A stretch of DNA of 64,000 nt, taken from contig JAZGTN010000085.1 of the NCBI GenBank assembly GCA_037783415.1, positions 4,459,501 through 4,523,500 of the forward strand, read 5' to 3'. Shown one piece after another: positions 12,811-26,126 of the stretch (within the stretch, counting starts at the first letter, position 1; each line of letters begins with the position of its first letter). Source of the stretch: Leptasterias polaris. Taxonomy: Eukaryota > Echinodermata > Asteroidea > Forcipulatida > Asteriidae. Position numbers and translations under genes: made by a program. The notes below the pieces were generated by a model. That model had not been told where the DNA came from. It made no database searches and saw only the letters and a list, made by a program, of their open reading frames with translations.

Positions 12811-15800
12811 GGTAAGAGGACACATCATATGATCATGTGAGAGGGGTAAGAGGACAGGTCATAGGATCATTGGGGGTAAGAGGACAGGTCATAGGATCAC
12901 AAAGGGGTAACATGTCATAGTATCATCGGGGGGGGGGGGGGTAAGAGGACAGGTCATATGATCATTGGGGGGGGTAAGAGGACAGTTCATAGGAACCAAG
13001 GGGGTGAGAGGCAGGGCATAGGATCATGTGGGGTGGGTAAGAGGACATGTCATAGGATCATGGAGGGGGGGGTAAGAGGGCAGGTAATAGGATCCAGGGG
13101 GTGAGAGGACATGTCATAGAATCATTGGGGGGTAAGAGGACAGGTCATAGGATCCAGGGGGGGGGGGGGTAAGAGGACAAGTCATTGATCAACGGGGGAG
13201 TATGAGGACATGTCATAGGATCCGGGGTGGGGGGGGGGGGGGGGGGGGGTAAGAGGATAGGTCATAGGATCATGGGGGGGAAGGACAGGTTATAGGATCT
13301 TGGGAGGTATCAGGTCAGGGTCAGGTCATAGTATCCAGGGGTGGGAAAGAGGATATGTCATAGAATTATGGGGGGTAAGAGGACAGGTCAAAGGATCATC
13401 ATAGGGGAGTGAGACGACAAGTCGTAGGATCCAGTGGGGGTAGGAGGACAAGTCATTGATCAATGGGGGAGTAAGAGGACAGGTCATAGGATCCGAAGGG
13501 GGGTGGCGTCAGAGGACAGGTCATAGGATCAGGAGGAAAGAACAGGTTATAGGATCTTGGGGGTATGAGGTCAGGTCATAGTTTTCAGGGGGGTGGGTAA
13601 GAGGACAGGTCATAGAATCCAGGGGAGGGGCTAAGAGGACATGTCATTGGATCCAGGGGAAGGGGTAACAGGACATGTCGTATGATCATGGGGGAGAGGT
13701 TAGAGGTCAGGTCATAGGATCATGGGGTAAGGGGTTAGATGACAGGTCATAGGATCATTGGGGGAGGGGTAAGAGGACAGGTCATTATGATCACGGGGGT
13801 TTAGAGGACATGTCATAGGATCATGGTGGGGTAAGAGGACATGTCATATGATCAAGGGGGAGGGGTAAAAGGACAGGTCATAGGATCATTGGGGGTAAGA
13901 GGACATGTCAAATGATCATGGGGAGGGGTAAAAGGACAGGTCATAGGATCACGGAGGGGGTAAGAGGACAGGTCACAGGATCATAGGATCTAGGGGCATA
14001 AGAGGACAGGTCATATGATCCTGGGGGGGTAAGAGGACAGATCATATGATCATGGGGGAAGGGGACAGATCATATGATCATGGGGGAAGGGGTTAGATGA
14101 CAGGTCATAAGATCATTAATGGAAGGGTAAGAGGACAGGGCAAGAGGTAAGATAGAATCGAGGCATGGGGGGTTAGAAGGACATGTCACAGGATCATGGG
14201 GGTAAGAGGACATGTCATATGATCATGGGGAGGGGTAGGAGGACACGTCATAGGATCAGGGGGGTCAAGAGGACTTCTCCTAGGATCATGGGGGTAAGAG
14301 GACAGGTCATAGGATCATTGGGGGTAAGAGGACAGGTCATAGGATCACAGAGAGGGTAAGAGGACAGGTCATAGGATCATGGGGTAAGAGGACAGGTCAT
14401 AGGATCTAGGGGCGTAAGAGGACAGGTCATATGATCATGGGGGGTAAGAGGACAGATCATATGATGATGGGGGAAGGGGTTAGATGACAGGGCATAGGAT
14501 CATTAGGGGAGGGGTAAGAGGACAGGGTAAGAGGTAAGATAGAATCATGGCATGGGGGTTAGAAGGACGGATCATGGGGTAAGAGGACATGTCATATGAT
14601 CATGGGGAGGGGTAGGAGGACACGTCATAGGATCAGGGGATCAAGAGGACTTCTCCTAGGATCATGGGGGGTAAGAGGACATGTCATAGGATCATTGGGG
14701 TAAGAGGACAGGTCATAGGATCATGGAGGGGGAGTAAGAGGACATGTCATAGGATCATGGGGGGTAAGATGACAGGTCATAGGATCATTGGGGGGGGAAG
14801 AGGACAGGTCATAGGATCCAAGGGGGTTAAGAGGACAGGTCATGGGAACCAAGAGGGTGAAAGGCAGGTCATAGGATCTTGAGGGGGTGGGTAAGAGGAC
14901 ATGTCATAGGATCATGGGGGGTAAGAAGACAGGTAATAGGATCCAGGGGGTTAAGAGGAAAGGTCATAGGATCATCAGGAGATAAGAGGACAGGTCATAG
15001 GATCCAGGGGGTAAGAGGACAGATCATAGGATCCAGGGGTGGGGCTTACGAGGACATGTCATTGATCAAAGGGGGAGTAAGGGGAAAGGTCATAGGATCC
15101 GTGGGGGGCTATTAGAGGAAAGGTCATAAGATCCAGGGGGTAAGAGGATCTGGTCATAGGATCATCGGGGGAAGGACAGGTCATAGGATCTTGGGGGTAT
15201 GAGGTCAGGTCATAGTATCCAGGGGGTGGGGAATTAAGAGCACATATCATAGGATCATGGGGTAAGAGGACAGATCATAGGATCATCATAGGGGAGTGAG
15301 ACGACAAGAGGGGGGTAAGAGGACTTGTAGAATTCAGAGGGGTAAGAGGACAGGTTATATGATCCAGGGAAGGGGGTGTGAGGACATGTCATAAGATCAT
15401 GGGGAGGGGTTAGAGGACAGGTCATAAGATCATGGCATGATGGGGGGGGGGGGGGGGGTAAAAGGACATGTCATATGATCATGGGGAGAGGTTAGAGGAC
15501 AGGTCATAGGATTATGTGGGGAAGTAAGAGGATATATGTCACATGATCATGGGGGGAGGGGTCAGAGGACAGGTCATACCATCCAGAGGGGTACATGTAA
15601 GAGGGGAATGAAAGAGGACATGTCATAGCATCATGGGTGGGGGGGGGGGGGGGTTAGGAGGACAGATCATAGGATCATGGAGGGAGGGGTAAGAGGACAG
15701 GTCATATGATCCAGGGGGTGAGAGGACATGCCATAGAATCATTGGGGGGTAAGAGGACAGGTCATAGGATCCAGGGGGGGGGGGGGGTAAGAGGACAAGT

Positions 15801-18800
15801 CATTGATCAACGGGGGAGTATGAGGACATGTCATAGGATCCGGGGTGGGGGGGGGGGGGGGGGTAAGAGGATAGGTCATAGGATCATGGGGGGGGAAGGA
15901 CAGGTTATAGGATCTTGGGAGGTATCAGGTCAGGGTCAGGTCATAGTATCCAGGGGTGGGAAAGAGGATATGTCATAGAATTATGGGGGGTAAGAGGACA
16001 GGTCAAAGGATCATCATAGGGGAGTGAGACGACAAGTCGTAGGATCCAGTGGGGGTAGGAGGACAAGTCATTGATCAATGGAGGAGTAAGAGGACAGGTC
16101 ATAGGATCCGAAGGGGGTGGCGTCAGAGGACAGGTCATAGGATCAGGAGGAAAGAACAGGTTATAGGATCTTGGGGGTATGAGGTCAGGTCATAGTTTTC
16201 AGGGGGGTGGGTAAGAGGACAGGTCATAGAATCCAGGGGAGGGGCTAAGAGGACATGTCATTGGATCCAGGGGAAGGGGTAACAGGACATGTCGTATGAT
16301 CATGGGGGAGAGGTTAGAGGTCAGGTCATAGGATCATGGGGTAAGGGGTTAGATGACAGGTCATAGGATCATTGGGGGAGGGGTAAGAGGACAGGTCATT
16401 ATGATCACGGGGGTTTAGAGGACATGTCATAGGATCACGGTGGGGTAAGAGGACATGTCATATGATCATGGGGGAGGGGTAAAAGGACAGGTCATAGGAT
16501 CATTGGGGGTAAGAGGACATGTCAAATGATCATGGGGAGGGGTAAAAGGACAGGTCATAGGATCACGGAGGGGGTAAGAGGACAGGTCACAGGATCATAG
16601 GATCTAGGGGCATAAGAGGACAGGTCATATGATCCTGGGGGGGTAAGAGGACAGATCATATGATCATGGGGGAAGGGGACAGATCATATGATCATGGGGG
16701 AAGGGGTTAGATGACAGGTCATAAGATCATTAATGGAAGGGTAAGAGGACAGGGCAAGAGGTAAGATAGAATCGAGGCATGGGGGGTTAGAAGGACATGT
16801 CACAGGATCATGGGGGTAAGAGGACATGTCATATGATCATGGGGAGGGGTAGGAGGACACGTCATAGGATCAGGGGGGTCAAGAGGACTTCTCCTAGGAT
16901 CATGGGGGTAAGAGGACAGGTCATAGGATCATTGGGGGTAAGAGGACAGGTCATAGGATCACAGAGAGGGTAAGAGGACAGGTCATAGGATCATGGGGTA
17001 AGAGGACAGGTCATAGGATCTAGGGGCGTAAGAGGACAGGTCATATGATCATGGGGGGTAAGAGGACAGATCATATGATGATGGGGGAAGGGGTTAGATG
17101 ACAGGGCATAGGATCATTAGGGGAGGGGTAAGAGGACAGGGTAAGAGGTAAGATAGAATCATGGCATGGGGGTTAGAAGGACGGATCATGGGGTAAGAGG
17201 ACATGTCATATGATCATGGGGAGGGGTAGGAGGACACGTCATAGGATCAGGGGATCAAGAGGACTTCTCCTAGGATCATGGGGGGTGAGAGGACATGTCA
17301 TAGGATCATTGGGGTAAGAGGACAGGTCATAGGATCATGGAGGGGAGTAAGAGGACATGTCATAGGATCATGGGGGGTAAGATGACAGGTCATAGGATCA
17401 TTGGGGGGGGGGGGGAAGAGGACAGGTCATAGGATCCAAGGGGGTTAAGAGGACAGGTCATGGGAACCAAGAGGGTGAAAGGCAGGTCATAGGATCTTGA
17501 GGGGGTGGGTAAGAGGACATGTCATAGGATCATGGGGGGTAAGAAGACAGGTAATAGGATCCAGGGGGTTAAGAGGAAAGGTCATAGGATCATCAGGAGA
17601 TAAGAGGACAGGTCATAGGATCCAGGGGGTAAGAGGACAGATCATAGGATCCAGGGGTGGGGCTTACGAGGACATGTCATTGATCAAAGGGGGAGTAAGG
17701 GGAAAGGTCATAGGATCCGTGGGGGGGCTATTAGAGGAAAGGTCATAAGATCCAGGGGGTAAGAGGATCTGGTCATAGGATCATCGGGGGAAGGACAGGT
17801 CATAGGATCTTGGGGGTATGAGGTCAGGTCATAGTATCCAGGGGGTGGGGAATTAAGAGCACATATCATAGGATCATGGGGTAAGAGGACAGATCATAGG
17901 ATCATCATAGGGGAGTGAGACGACAAGAGGGGGGTAAGAGGACTTGTAGAATTCAGAGGGGTAAGAGGACAGGTTATATGATCCAGGGAAGGGGGTGTGA
18001 GGACATGTCATAAGATCATGGGGAGGGGTTAGAGGACAGGTCATAAGATCATGGCATGATGGGGGGGGGGGGGGGGGGGGTAAAAGGACATGTCATATGA
18101 TCATGGGGAGAGGTTAGAGGACAGGTCATAGGATCATGGGGGTAAGAGGACACATCATATGATCATGTGAGAGGGGTAAGAGGACAGGTCATAGGATCAT
18201 TGGGGGTAAGAGGACAGGTCATAGGATCACAAAGGGGTAACATGTCATAGTATCATCGGGGGGGGGGGGGGGGGGTAAGAGGACAGGTCATATGATCATT
18301 GGGGGGGGGGGGGGGGGGGTAAGAGGACAGTTCATAGGAACCAAGGGGGTGAGAGGCAGGGCATAGGATCATGTGGGGTGGGTAAGAGGACATGTCATAG
18401 GATCATGGAGGGGGGGTAAGAGGGCAGGTAATAGGATCCAGGGGGTGAGAGGACATGTCATAGAATCATTGGGGGGTAAGAGGACAGGTCATAGGATCCA
18501 GGGGGGGGGGGGGGGTAAGAGGACAAGTCATTGATCAACGGGGGAGTATGAGGACATGTCATAGGATCCGGGGTGGGGGGGGGGGGGGGGGGTAAGAGGA
18601 TAGGTCATAGGATCATGGGGGGGGAAGGACAGGTTATAGGATCTTGGGAGGTATCAGGTCAGGGTCAGGTCATAGTATCCAGGGGTGGGAAAGAGGATAT
18701 GTCATAGAATTATGGGGGGTAAGAGGACAGGTCAAAGGATCATCATAGGGGAGTGAGACGACAAGTCGTAGGATCCAGTGGGGGTAGGAGGACAAGTCAT

Positions 18801-21800
18801 TGATCAATGGAGGAGTAAGAGGACAGGTCATAGGATCCGAAGGGGGGTGGCGTCAGAGGACAGGTCATAGGATCAGGAGGAAAGAACAGGTTATAGGATC
18901 TTGGGGGTATGAGGTCAGGTCATAGTTTTCAGGGGGGTGGGTAAGAGGACAGGTCATAGAATCCAGGGGAGGGGCTAAGAGGACATGTCATTGGATCCAG
19001 GGGAAGGGGTAACAGGACATGTCGTATGATCATGGGGGAGAGGTTAGAGGTCAGGTCATAGGATCATGGGGTAAGGGGTTAGATGACAGGTCATAGGATC
19101 ATTGGGGGAGGGGTAAGAGGACAGGTCATTATGATCACGGGGGTTTAGAGGACATGTCATAGGATCACGGTGGGGTAAGAGGACATGTCATATGATCATG
19201 GGGGAGGGGTAAAAGGACAGGTCATAGGATCATTGGGGGTAAGAGGACATGTCAAATGATCATGGGGAGGGGTAAAAGGACAGGTCATAGGATCACGGAG
19301 GGGGTAAGAGGACAGGTCACAGGATCATAGGATCTAGGGGCATAAGAGGACAGGTCATATGATCCTGGGGGGGTAAGAGGACAGATCATATGATCATGGG
19401 GGAAGGGGACAGATCATATGATCATGGGGGAAGGGGTTAGATGACAGGTCATAAGATCATTAATGGAAGGGTAAGAGGACAGGGCAAGAGGTAAGATAGA
19501 ATCGAGGCATGGGGGGTTAGAAGGACATGTCACAGGATCATGGGGGTAAGAGGACATGTCATATGATCATGGGGAGGGGTAGGAGGACACGTCATAGGAT
19601 CAGGGGGGTCAAGAGGACTTCTCCTAGGATCATGGGGGTAAGAGGACAGGTCATAGGATCATTGGGGGTAAGAGGACAGGTCATAGGATCACAGAGAGGG
19701 TAAGAGGACAGGTCATAGGATCATGGGGTAAGAGGACAGGTCATAGGATCTAGGGGCGTAAGAGGACAGGTCATATGATCATGGGGGGTAAGAGGACAGA
19801 TCATATGATGATGGGGGAAGGGGTTAGATGACAGGGCATAGGATCATTAGGGGAGGGGTAAGAGGACAGGGTAAGAGGTAAGATAGAATCATGGCATGGG
19901 GGTTAGAAGGACGGATCATGGGGTAAGAGGACATGTCATATGATCATGGGGAGGGGTAGGAGGACACGTCATAGGATCAGGGGATCAAGAGGACTTCTCC
20001 TAGGATCATGGGGGGTGAGAGGACATGTCATAGGATCATTGGGGTAAGAGGACAGGTCATAGGATCATGGAGGGGAGTAAGAGGACATGTCATAGGATCA
20101 TGGGGGGTAAGATGACAGGTCATAGGATCATTGGGGGGGGGGGGGAAGAGGACAGGTCATAGGATCCAAGGGGGTTAAGAGGACAGGTCATGGGAACCAA
20201 GAGGGTGAAAGGCAGGTCATAGGATCTTGAGGGGGTGGGTAAGAGGACATGTCATAGGATCATGGGGGGTAAGAAGACAGGTAATAGGATCCAGGGGGTT
20301 AAGAGGAAAGGTCATAGGATCATCAGGAGATAAGAGGACAGGTCATAGGATCCAGGGGGTAAGAGGACAGATCATAGGATCCAGGGGTGGGGCTTACGAG
20401 GACATGTCATTGATCAAAGGGGGAGTAAGGGGAAAGGTCATAGGATCCGTGGGGGGGCTATTAGAGGAAAGGTCATAAGATCCAGGGGGTAAGAGGATCT
20501 GGTCATAGGATCATCGGGGGAAGGACAGGTCATAGGATCTTGGGGGTATGAGGTCAGGTCATAGTATCCAGGGGGTGGGGAATTAAGAGCACATATCATA
20601 GGATCATGGGGTAAGAGGACAGATCATAGGATCATCATAGGGGAGTGAGACGACAAGAGGGGGGTAAGAGGACTTGTAGAATTCAGAGGGGTAAGAGGAC
20701 AGGTTATATGATCCAGGGAAGGGGGTGTGAGGACATGTCATAAGATCATGGGGAGGGGTTAGAGGACAGGTCATAAGATCATGGCATGATGGGGGGGGGG
20801 GGGGGGGGGGTAAAAGGACATGTCATATGATCATGGGGAGAGGTTAGAGGACAGGTCATAGGATCATGGGGGTAAGAGGACACATCATATGATCATGTGA
20901 GAGGGGTAAGAGGACAGGTCATAGGATCATTGGGGGTAAGAGGACAGGTCATAGGATCACAAAGGGGTAACATGTCATAGTATCATCGGGGGGGGGGGGG
21001 GGGGGTAAGAGGACAGGTCATATGATCATTGGGGGGGGGGGGGGGGTAAGAGGACAGTTCATAGGAACCAAGGGGGTGAGAGGCAGGGCATAGGATCATG
21101 TGGGGTGGGTAAGAGGACATGTCATAGGATCATGGAGGGGGGGTAAGAGGGCAGGTAATAGGATCCAGGGGGTGAGAGGACATGTCATAGAATCATTGGG
21201 GGGTAAGAGGACAGGTCATAGGATCCAGGGGGGGGGGGGGGTAAGAGGACAAGTCATTGATCAACGGGGGAGTATGAGGACATGTCATAGGATCCGGGGT
21301 GGGGGGGGGGGGGGGGGGTAAGAGGATAGGTCATAGGATCATGGGGGGGAAGGACAGGTTATAGGATCTTGGGAGGTATCAGGTCAGGGTCAGGTCATAG
21401 TATCCAGGGGTGGGAAAGAGGATATGTCATAGAATTATGGGGGGTAAGAGGACAGGTCAAAGGATCATCATAGGGGAGTGAGACGACAAGTCGTAGGATC
21501 CAGTGGGGGTAGGAGGACAAGTCATTGATCAATGGGGGAGTAAGAGGACAGGTCATAGGATCCGAAGGGGGGTGGCGTCAGAGGACAGGTCATAGGATCA
21601 GGAGGAAAGAACAGGTTATAGGATCTTGGGGGTATGAGGTCAGGTCATAGTTTTCAGGGGGGTGGGTAAGAGGACAGGTCATAGAATCCAGGGGAGGGGC
21701 TAAGAGGACATGTCATAGGATCCAGGGGAGGGGGTAACAGGACATGTCGTATGATCATGGGGGAGAGGTTAGAGGTCAGGTCATAGGATCATGGGGTAAG

Positions 21801-23560
21801 GGGTTAGATGACAGGTCATAGGATCATTGGGGGAGGGGTAAGAGGACAGGTCATTATGATCATGGGGGTTTACAGGACATGTCATAGGATCATGGTGGGG
21901 TAAGAGGACATGTCATATGATCATGGGGAGGGGTAAAAGGACAGGTCATAGGATCATTGGGGGTAAGAGGACATGTCAAATGATCATGGGGAGGGGTAAA
22001 AGGACAGGTCATAGGATCACGGAGGGGGTAAGAGGACAGGTCACAGGATCATGGGGTAAGAGGACAGGTCATAGGATCTAGGGGCATAAGAGGACAGGTC
22101 ATATGATCATGGGGGGGTAAGAGGACAGATCATATGATCATGGGGGAAGGGGTTAGATGACAGGTCATAAGATCATTAAGGGAGGGGTAAGAGGACAGGG
22201 CAAGAGGTAAGATAGAATCGAGGCATGGGGGGGTTAGAAGGACATGTCACAGGATCATGGGGGTAAGAGGACATGTCATATGATCATGGGGAGGGGTAGG
22301 AGGACACATCATAGGATCAGGGGGGTCAAGAGGACTTCTCCTAGGATCATGGGGGTAAGAGGACAGGTCATAGGATCATTGGGGTAAGAGGACAGGTCAT
22401 AGGATCACAGAGAGGGTAAGAGGACAGGTCATAGGATCATGGGGTAAGAGGACAGGTCATAGGATCTAGGGGCGTAAGAGGACAGGTCATATGATCATGG
22501 GGGGTAAGAGGACAGATCATATGATGATGGGGGAAGGGGTTAGATGACAGGGCATAGGATCATTAGGGGAGGGGTAAGAGGACAGGGTAAGAGGTAAGAT
22601 AGAATCATGGCATGGGGGTTAGAAGGACGGATCATGGGGTAAGAGGACATGTCATATGATCATGGGGAGGGGTAGGAGGACACGTCATAGGATCAGGGGA
22701 TCAAGAGGACTTCTCCTAGGATCATGGGGGGGTAAGAGGACATGTCATAGGATCATTGGGGTAAGAGGACAGGTCATAGGATCATGGAGGGGGAGTAAGA
22801 GGACATGTCATAGGATCATAGGGGGTAAGATGACAGGTCATAGGATCATTGGGGGGGGGGGGGGAAAGAGGACAGGTCATAGGATCCAAGGGGGTTAAGA
22901 GGACAGGTCATGGGAACCAAGAGGGTGAAAGGCAGGTCATAGGATCTTGAGGGGGTGGGTAAGAGGACATGTCATAGGATCATGGGGGGTAAGAAGACAG
23001 GTAATAGGATCCAGGGGGTTAAGAGGAAAGGTCATAGGATCATCAGGAGATAAGAGGACAGGTCATAGGATCCAGGGGGTAAGTGGACAGATCATAGGAT
23101 CCAGGGGTGGGGCTTACGAGGACATGTCATTGATCAAAGGGGGAGTAAGGGGAAAGGTCATAGGATCCGTGGGGGGCTATTAGAGGAAAGGTCATAAGAT
23201 CCAGGGGGTAAGAGGATCTGGTCATAGGATCATCGGGGGAAGGACAGGTCATAGGATCTTGGGGGTATGAGGTCAGGTCATAGTATCCAGGGGGTGGGGA
23301 ATTAAGAGCACATATCATAGGATCATGGGGTAAGAGGACAGATCATAGGATCATCATAGGGGAGTGAGACGACAAGAGGGGGGTAAGAGGACTTGTAGAA
23401 TTCAGAGGGGTAAGAGGACAGGTTATATGATCCAGGGAAGGGGGTGTGAGGACATGTCATAAGATCATGGGGAGGGGTTAGAGGACAGGTCATAAGATCA
23501 TGGCATGATGGGGGGGGGGGTAAAAGGACATGTCATATGATCATGGGGAGAGGTTAGAGG
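12811..23560. repeat. Right higher-order repeat domain (about 2.7 kb x 4)
   Basis: The same long series of monomer variants recurs four times. The marker GTGAGAGGACATG(T/C)CATAG is found near 13100, 15717, 18443 and 21173. A second marker, the AGGATCTTGAGGGGGTGG unit, is near 14875, 17492, 20222 and 22942. Spacing is about 2617, 2727 and 2729 bp. Units 2 and 3 line up base for base over long stretches at an offset of 2,730 bp (17161 with 19891, 17401 with 20131). The high identity argues for recent amplification, or possibly an assembly effect. Confidence 0.88.
15508..15715. repeat. Patch from the left domain within the right domain
   Basis: The monomer order here (TTATGTGGGGAAGTAAGAGG, a TATATGTCACATGATC unit, CATACCATCCAGAGG, then the GGGGGTTAGGAGGACAG unit) matches 9884-10080 and not the corresponding part of the neighbouring 2.7-kb units, which have a CACATCATATGATCATGTG series (18147, 20872). 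It replaces about 200 bp in the second unit, so it is a gene-conversion or crossover patch. Confidence 0.7.
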
Positions 23561-23589
23561 ACAGGTCATAGGATCATGGCATGGGGACA

Positions 23590-23855
23590 TTACCCCCCCC
23601 CCCCCCTCTTGTCGTCTCACTCCCCTTTGATGATCCTATTACCTGTCCTCCTACCCCTCCCCATGATCATATGGCATGTCCTCTTACCCCCATCATGCCA
23701 TGATCTTATGACCTGTCCTCTAACCCCTCCCCATGATCATATGACATATCCTCTTACCCCCCCCCCCCCCATCATGCCATGATCTTATGACATGTCCTCA
23801 CACCCCCTCCCCTGGATCCTATGTCCTGTCCTCTTACCCCTCTGAATTCTACAAT
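23590..23855 (-). repeat. Inverted satellite block 1
   Basis: The array switches strand here: monomers read as their reverse complement (CCTGTCCTCTTACCCC, ATGATCATATGACAT). Entry is at GGCATGGGGACATTACCCC and exit at GAATTCTACAATGTCATATG. The content is the reverse complement of a segment resembling 23352-23560 (with its GACGACAAG and GAATTC markers), so the two can pair as a large inverted repeat. Confidence 0.9.
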
Positions 23856-24269
23856 GTCATATGATCATGGGGTAAGCGGTTAGATGACAGGTCATAGGAT
23901 CATTGGGGAAGGGTAAGAGGACATTTCATAGGATCGTAGGGGATAAGAGGACAGGTATAAATAGGATCCAGAGGGTTAAGAGGAAAGGTCATAGGATCAT
24001 CCGGGGATAAGAGGTCAGGTCATAGTATCCAGGGGGTGGGGAATTAAGAGGACATATCATAGGATCATCATAGGGGAGGAGTGAGACGACAAGAAGTGGG
24101 GTAAGAGGACTTGTATAATTCAGAGGGGTAAGAGGACAGGTCATAGGATCCAGGGGAGGGGGTGTGAGGACATGTCATAAGATCATGGCATGATGGGGGG
24201 TAAGAGGACATGTCATATGATCATGGGGAGGGGTTAGAGGACAGGTCATAGGATCATGGCATGGGGACA

Positions 24270-24395
24270 TTACCCCCCCCCCCCCTCTTGTCGTCTCACT
24301 CCCCTATGATGATCCTATTACCTGTCCTCTTACCTGTCCTCTTACCCCTCCCCATGATCATATGAAATGTCCTCTTACCCCCCATCATGCCATGA
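24270..24395 (-). repeat. Inverted satellite block 2
   Basis: A shorter reverse-orientation block with the same entry junction (CATGGGGACATTACCCC) as block 1. It exits at CATCATGCCATGAAGGGG, so it looks like a truncated copy of the same inversion. Confidence 0.88.
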
Positions 24396-25857
24396 AGGGG
24401 TTAGATGACAGGTCATAGGATCATTGGGGAGGGGTAAGAGGACATGTCATAGGATCATGGGGGATAAGAGGACATATCATATGATCATGGGGAGGGGTAA
24501 GAGGACAGGTCAAAGGATCCAGGGGGTTAAGAGGACAGGTCATGAGATCATCAGGGGGTAAGAGGACATGTCATATAATCATGGGGGGTAAGAGGACAGT
24601 TCATAGGAACCAAGGGGGGTGAGAGGCAGGTCATAGGATCATGTGGGGGTGGGTAAGAGTACATGTCATGAATCATGGGGAGGGGGTAAGAGGACAGGTC
24701 ATAGGATCCAGGGAGGGGGCTATTAGAGGAAAGGTCATAAGATCCAGGGGGGTAAGAGGATCTGGTCATAGGATCATGGGGGGAGGACTGGTCATGGGAT
24801 CTCGGGGTATAAGGTCGAGTTATAGTATCCAGGGGGTTGGGGAATTAAGAGGATATGTCATAGGATCATGGGGGGTAAGAGGACAGGTCATAGGATCATC
24901 ATAGGGGAGTGAGATGACAAGAGGGGGGTAAGAGGACTTGTAGAATCCAGAGGGGTAAGAGGACAGGTCATAGGATACAGGGGAGGGGTTGTATATAAGG
25001 ACATAGGATCATGGCATGATGGGGGTAAGAGGACAGGTCATATGACCATTGGGGGAGGGGTAAGAGGACAGGTCATGTAGGATCATGGGGGGAGTAAGAG
25101 GACATGTCATACATGTAGGATCATGGTGGGCAAGAAGACAGGTCATAGGATCATTGGGGGAGTAAGAGGACAGGTCATACGATCCAGGTGGGGTTAAGAG
25201 GACGAGGTCATGGGATCATCGGGGGGTAAGAGGACATGTCATAGAATCATGGGGGGGGGGGGGGGGTAAGAGGACAGTTCATAGGAACCAAGGTGGTGAA
25301 AGGCAGGTCATAGGATCATGTGGGTTTGGGTAAAAGGACATGTCATAGGATCATGGGGGTAAGAGGACAGGTATACATGTAATTAGGATCCAGGGGGTTA
25401 AGAGGAAAGGTCATAGGATCATCCGGGGATAAGAGGACAGGTCATAGGATCCAGGAGGTAAGAGGACAGGTCATAGGATCATGGGGTAAGGGGTTAGATG
25501 GCAGGTCATAGGACCATTGGGGGAGGGGTAAGAGGACAGGTCATATGATCATGGGGTTTAGGGGACAGGTCATAAGATCATGGCATGATGGGGGGTAAGA
25601 GGACATGTCATATGATCATGGGGAGGGGTAAGAGGACAGGTCATAGGATCATCATAGGGGAGTGAGACGACAAGAGGGGGGGTAAGAGGACTTCAGACTT
25701 AAGAGGAATTCAGAGGGGTAAGAGGACAGGTCATAGGATCCAGGGGAGGGGGTGTGATGACATGTCATAAGATCATGGCATGATGGGGGGTAAGAGGACA
25801 TGTCATATGATCATGGGGAGGGGTTAGAGGACAGGTCATAGGATCATAGCATGGGGA

Positions 25858-26126
25858 AATTACCCCCCCCCCCCCCCTTGTCGTCTCACTCCCCTATGAT
25901 GATCCTATTGCCTGTCCTCTTACCCCTCCCCATGATCATATGACATCTCCTCTTACCCCCCATCATGCCATGATCTTATGACCTGTCCTCTAACCCCTCC
26001 CCATGATCATATGACATGTCCTCTTACCCCCCCCCCCCCCCCATCATGCCATGATCTTATGACATGTCCTCACACCCCCTCCCCTGGATCCTATGACCTG
26101 TCCTCTTACCCCTCTGAATTCTACAA
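25858..26126 (-). repeat. Inverted satellite block 3
   Basis: Reverse-orientation block with entry junction CATGGGGAAATTACCCC and exit GAATTCTACAATGTCATATG, both essentially the same as block 1. This indicates one inversion event that was later duplicated. Confidence 0.9.
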
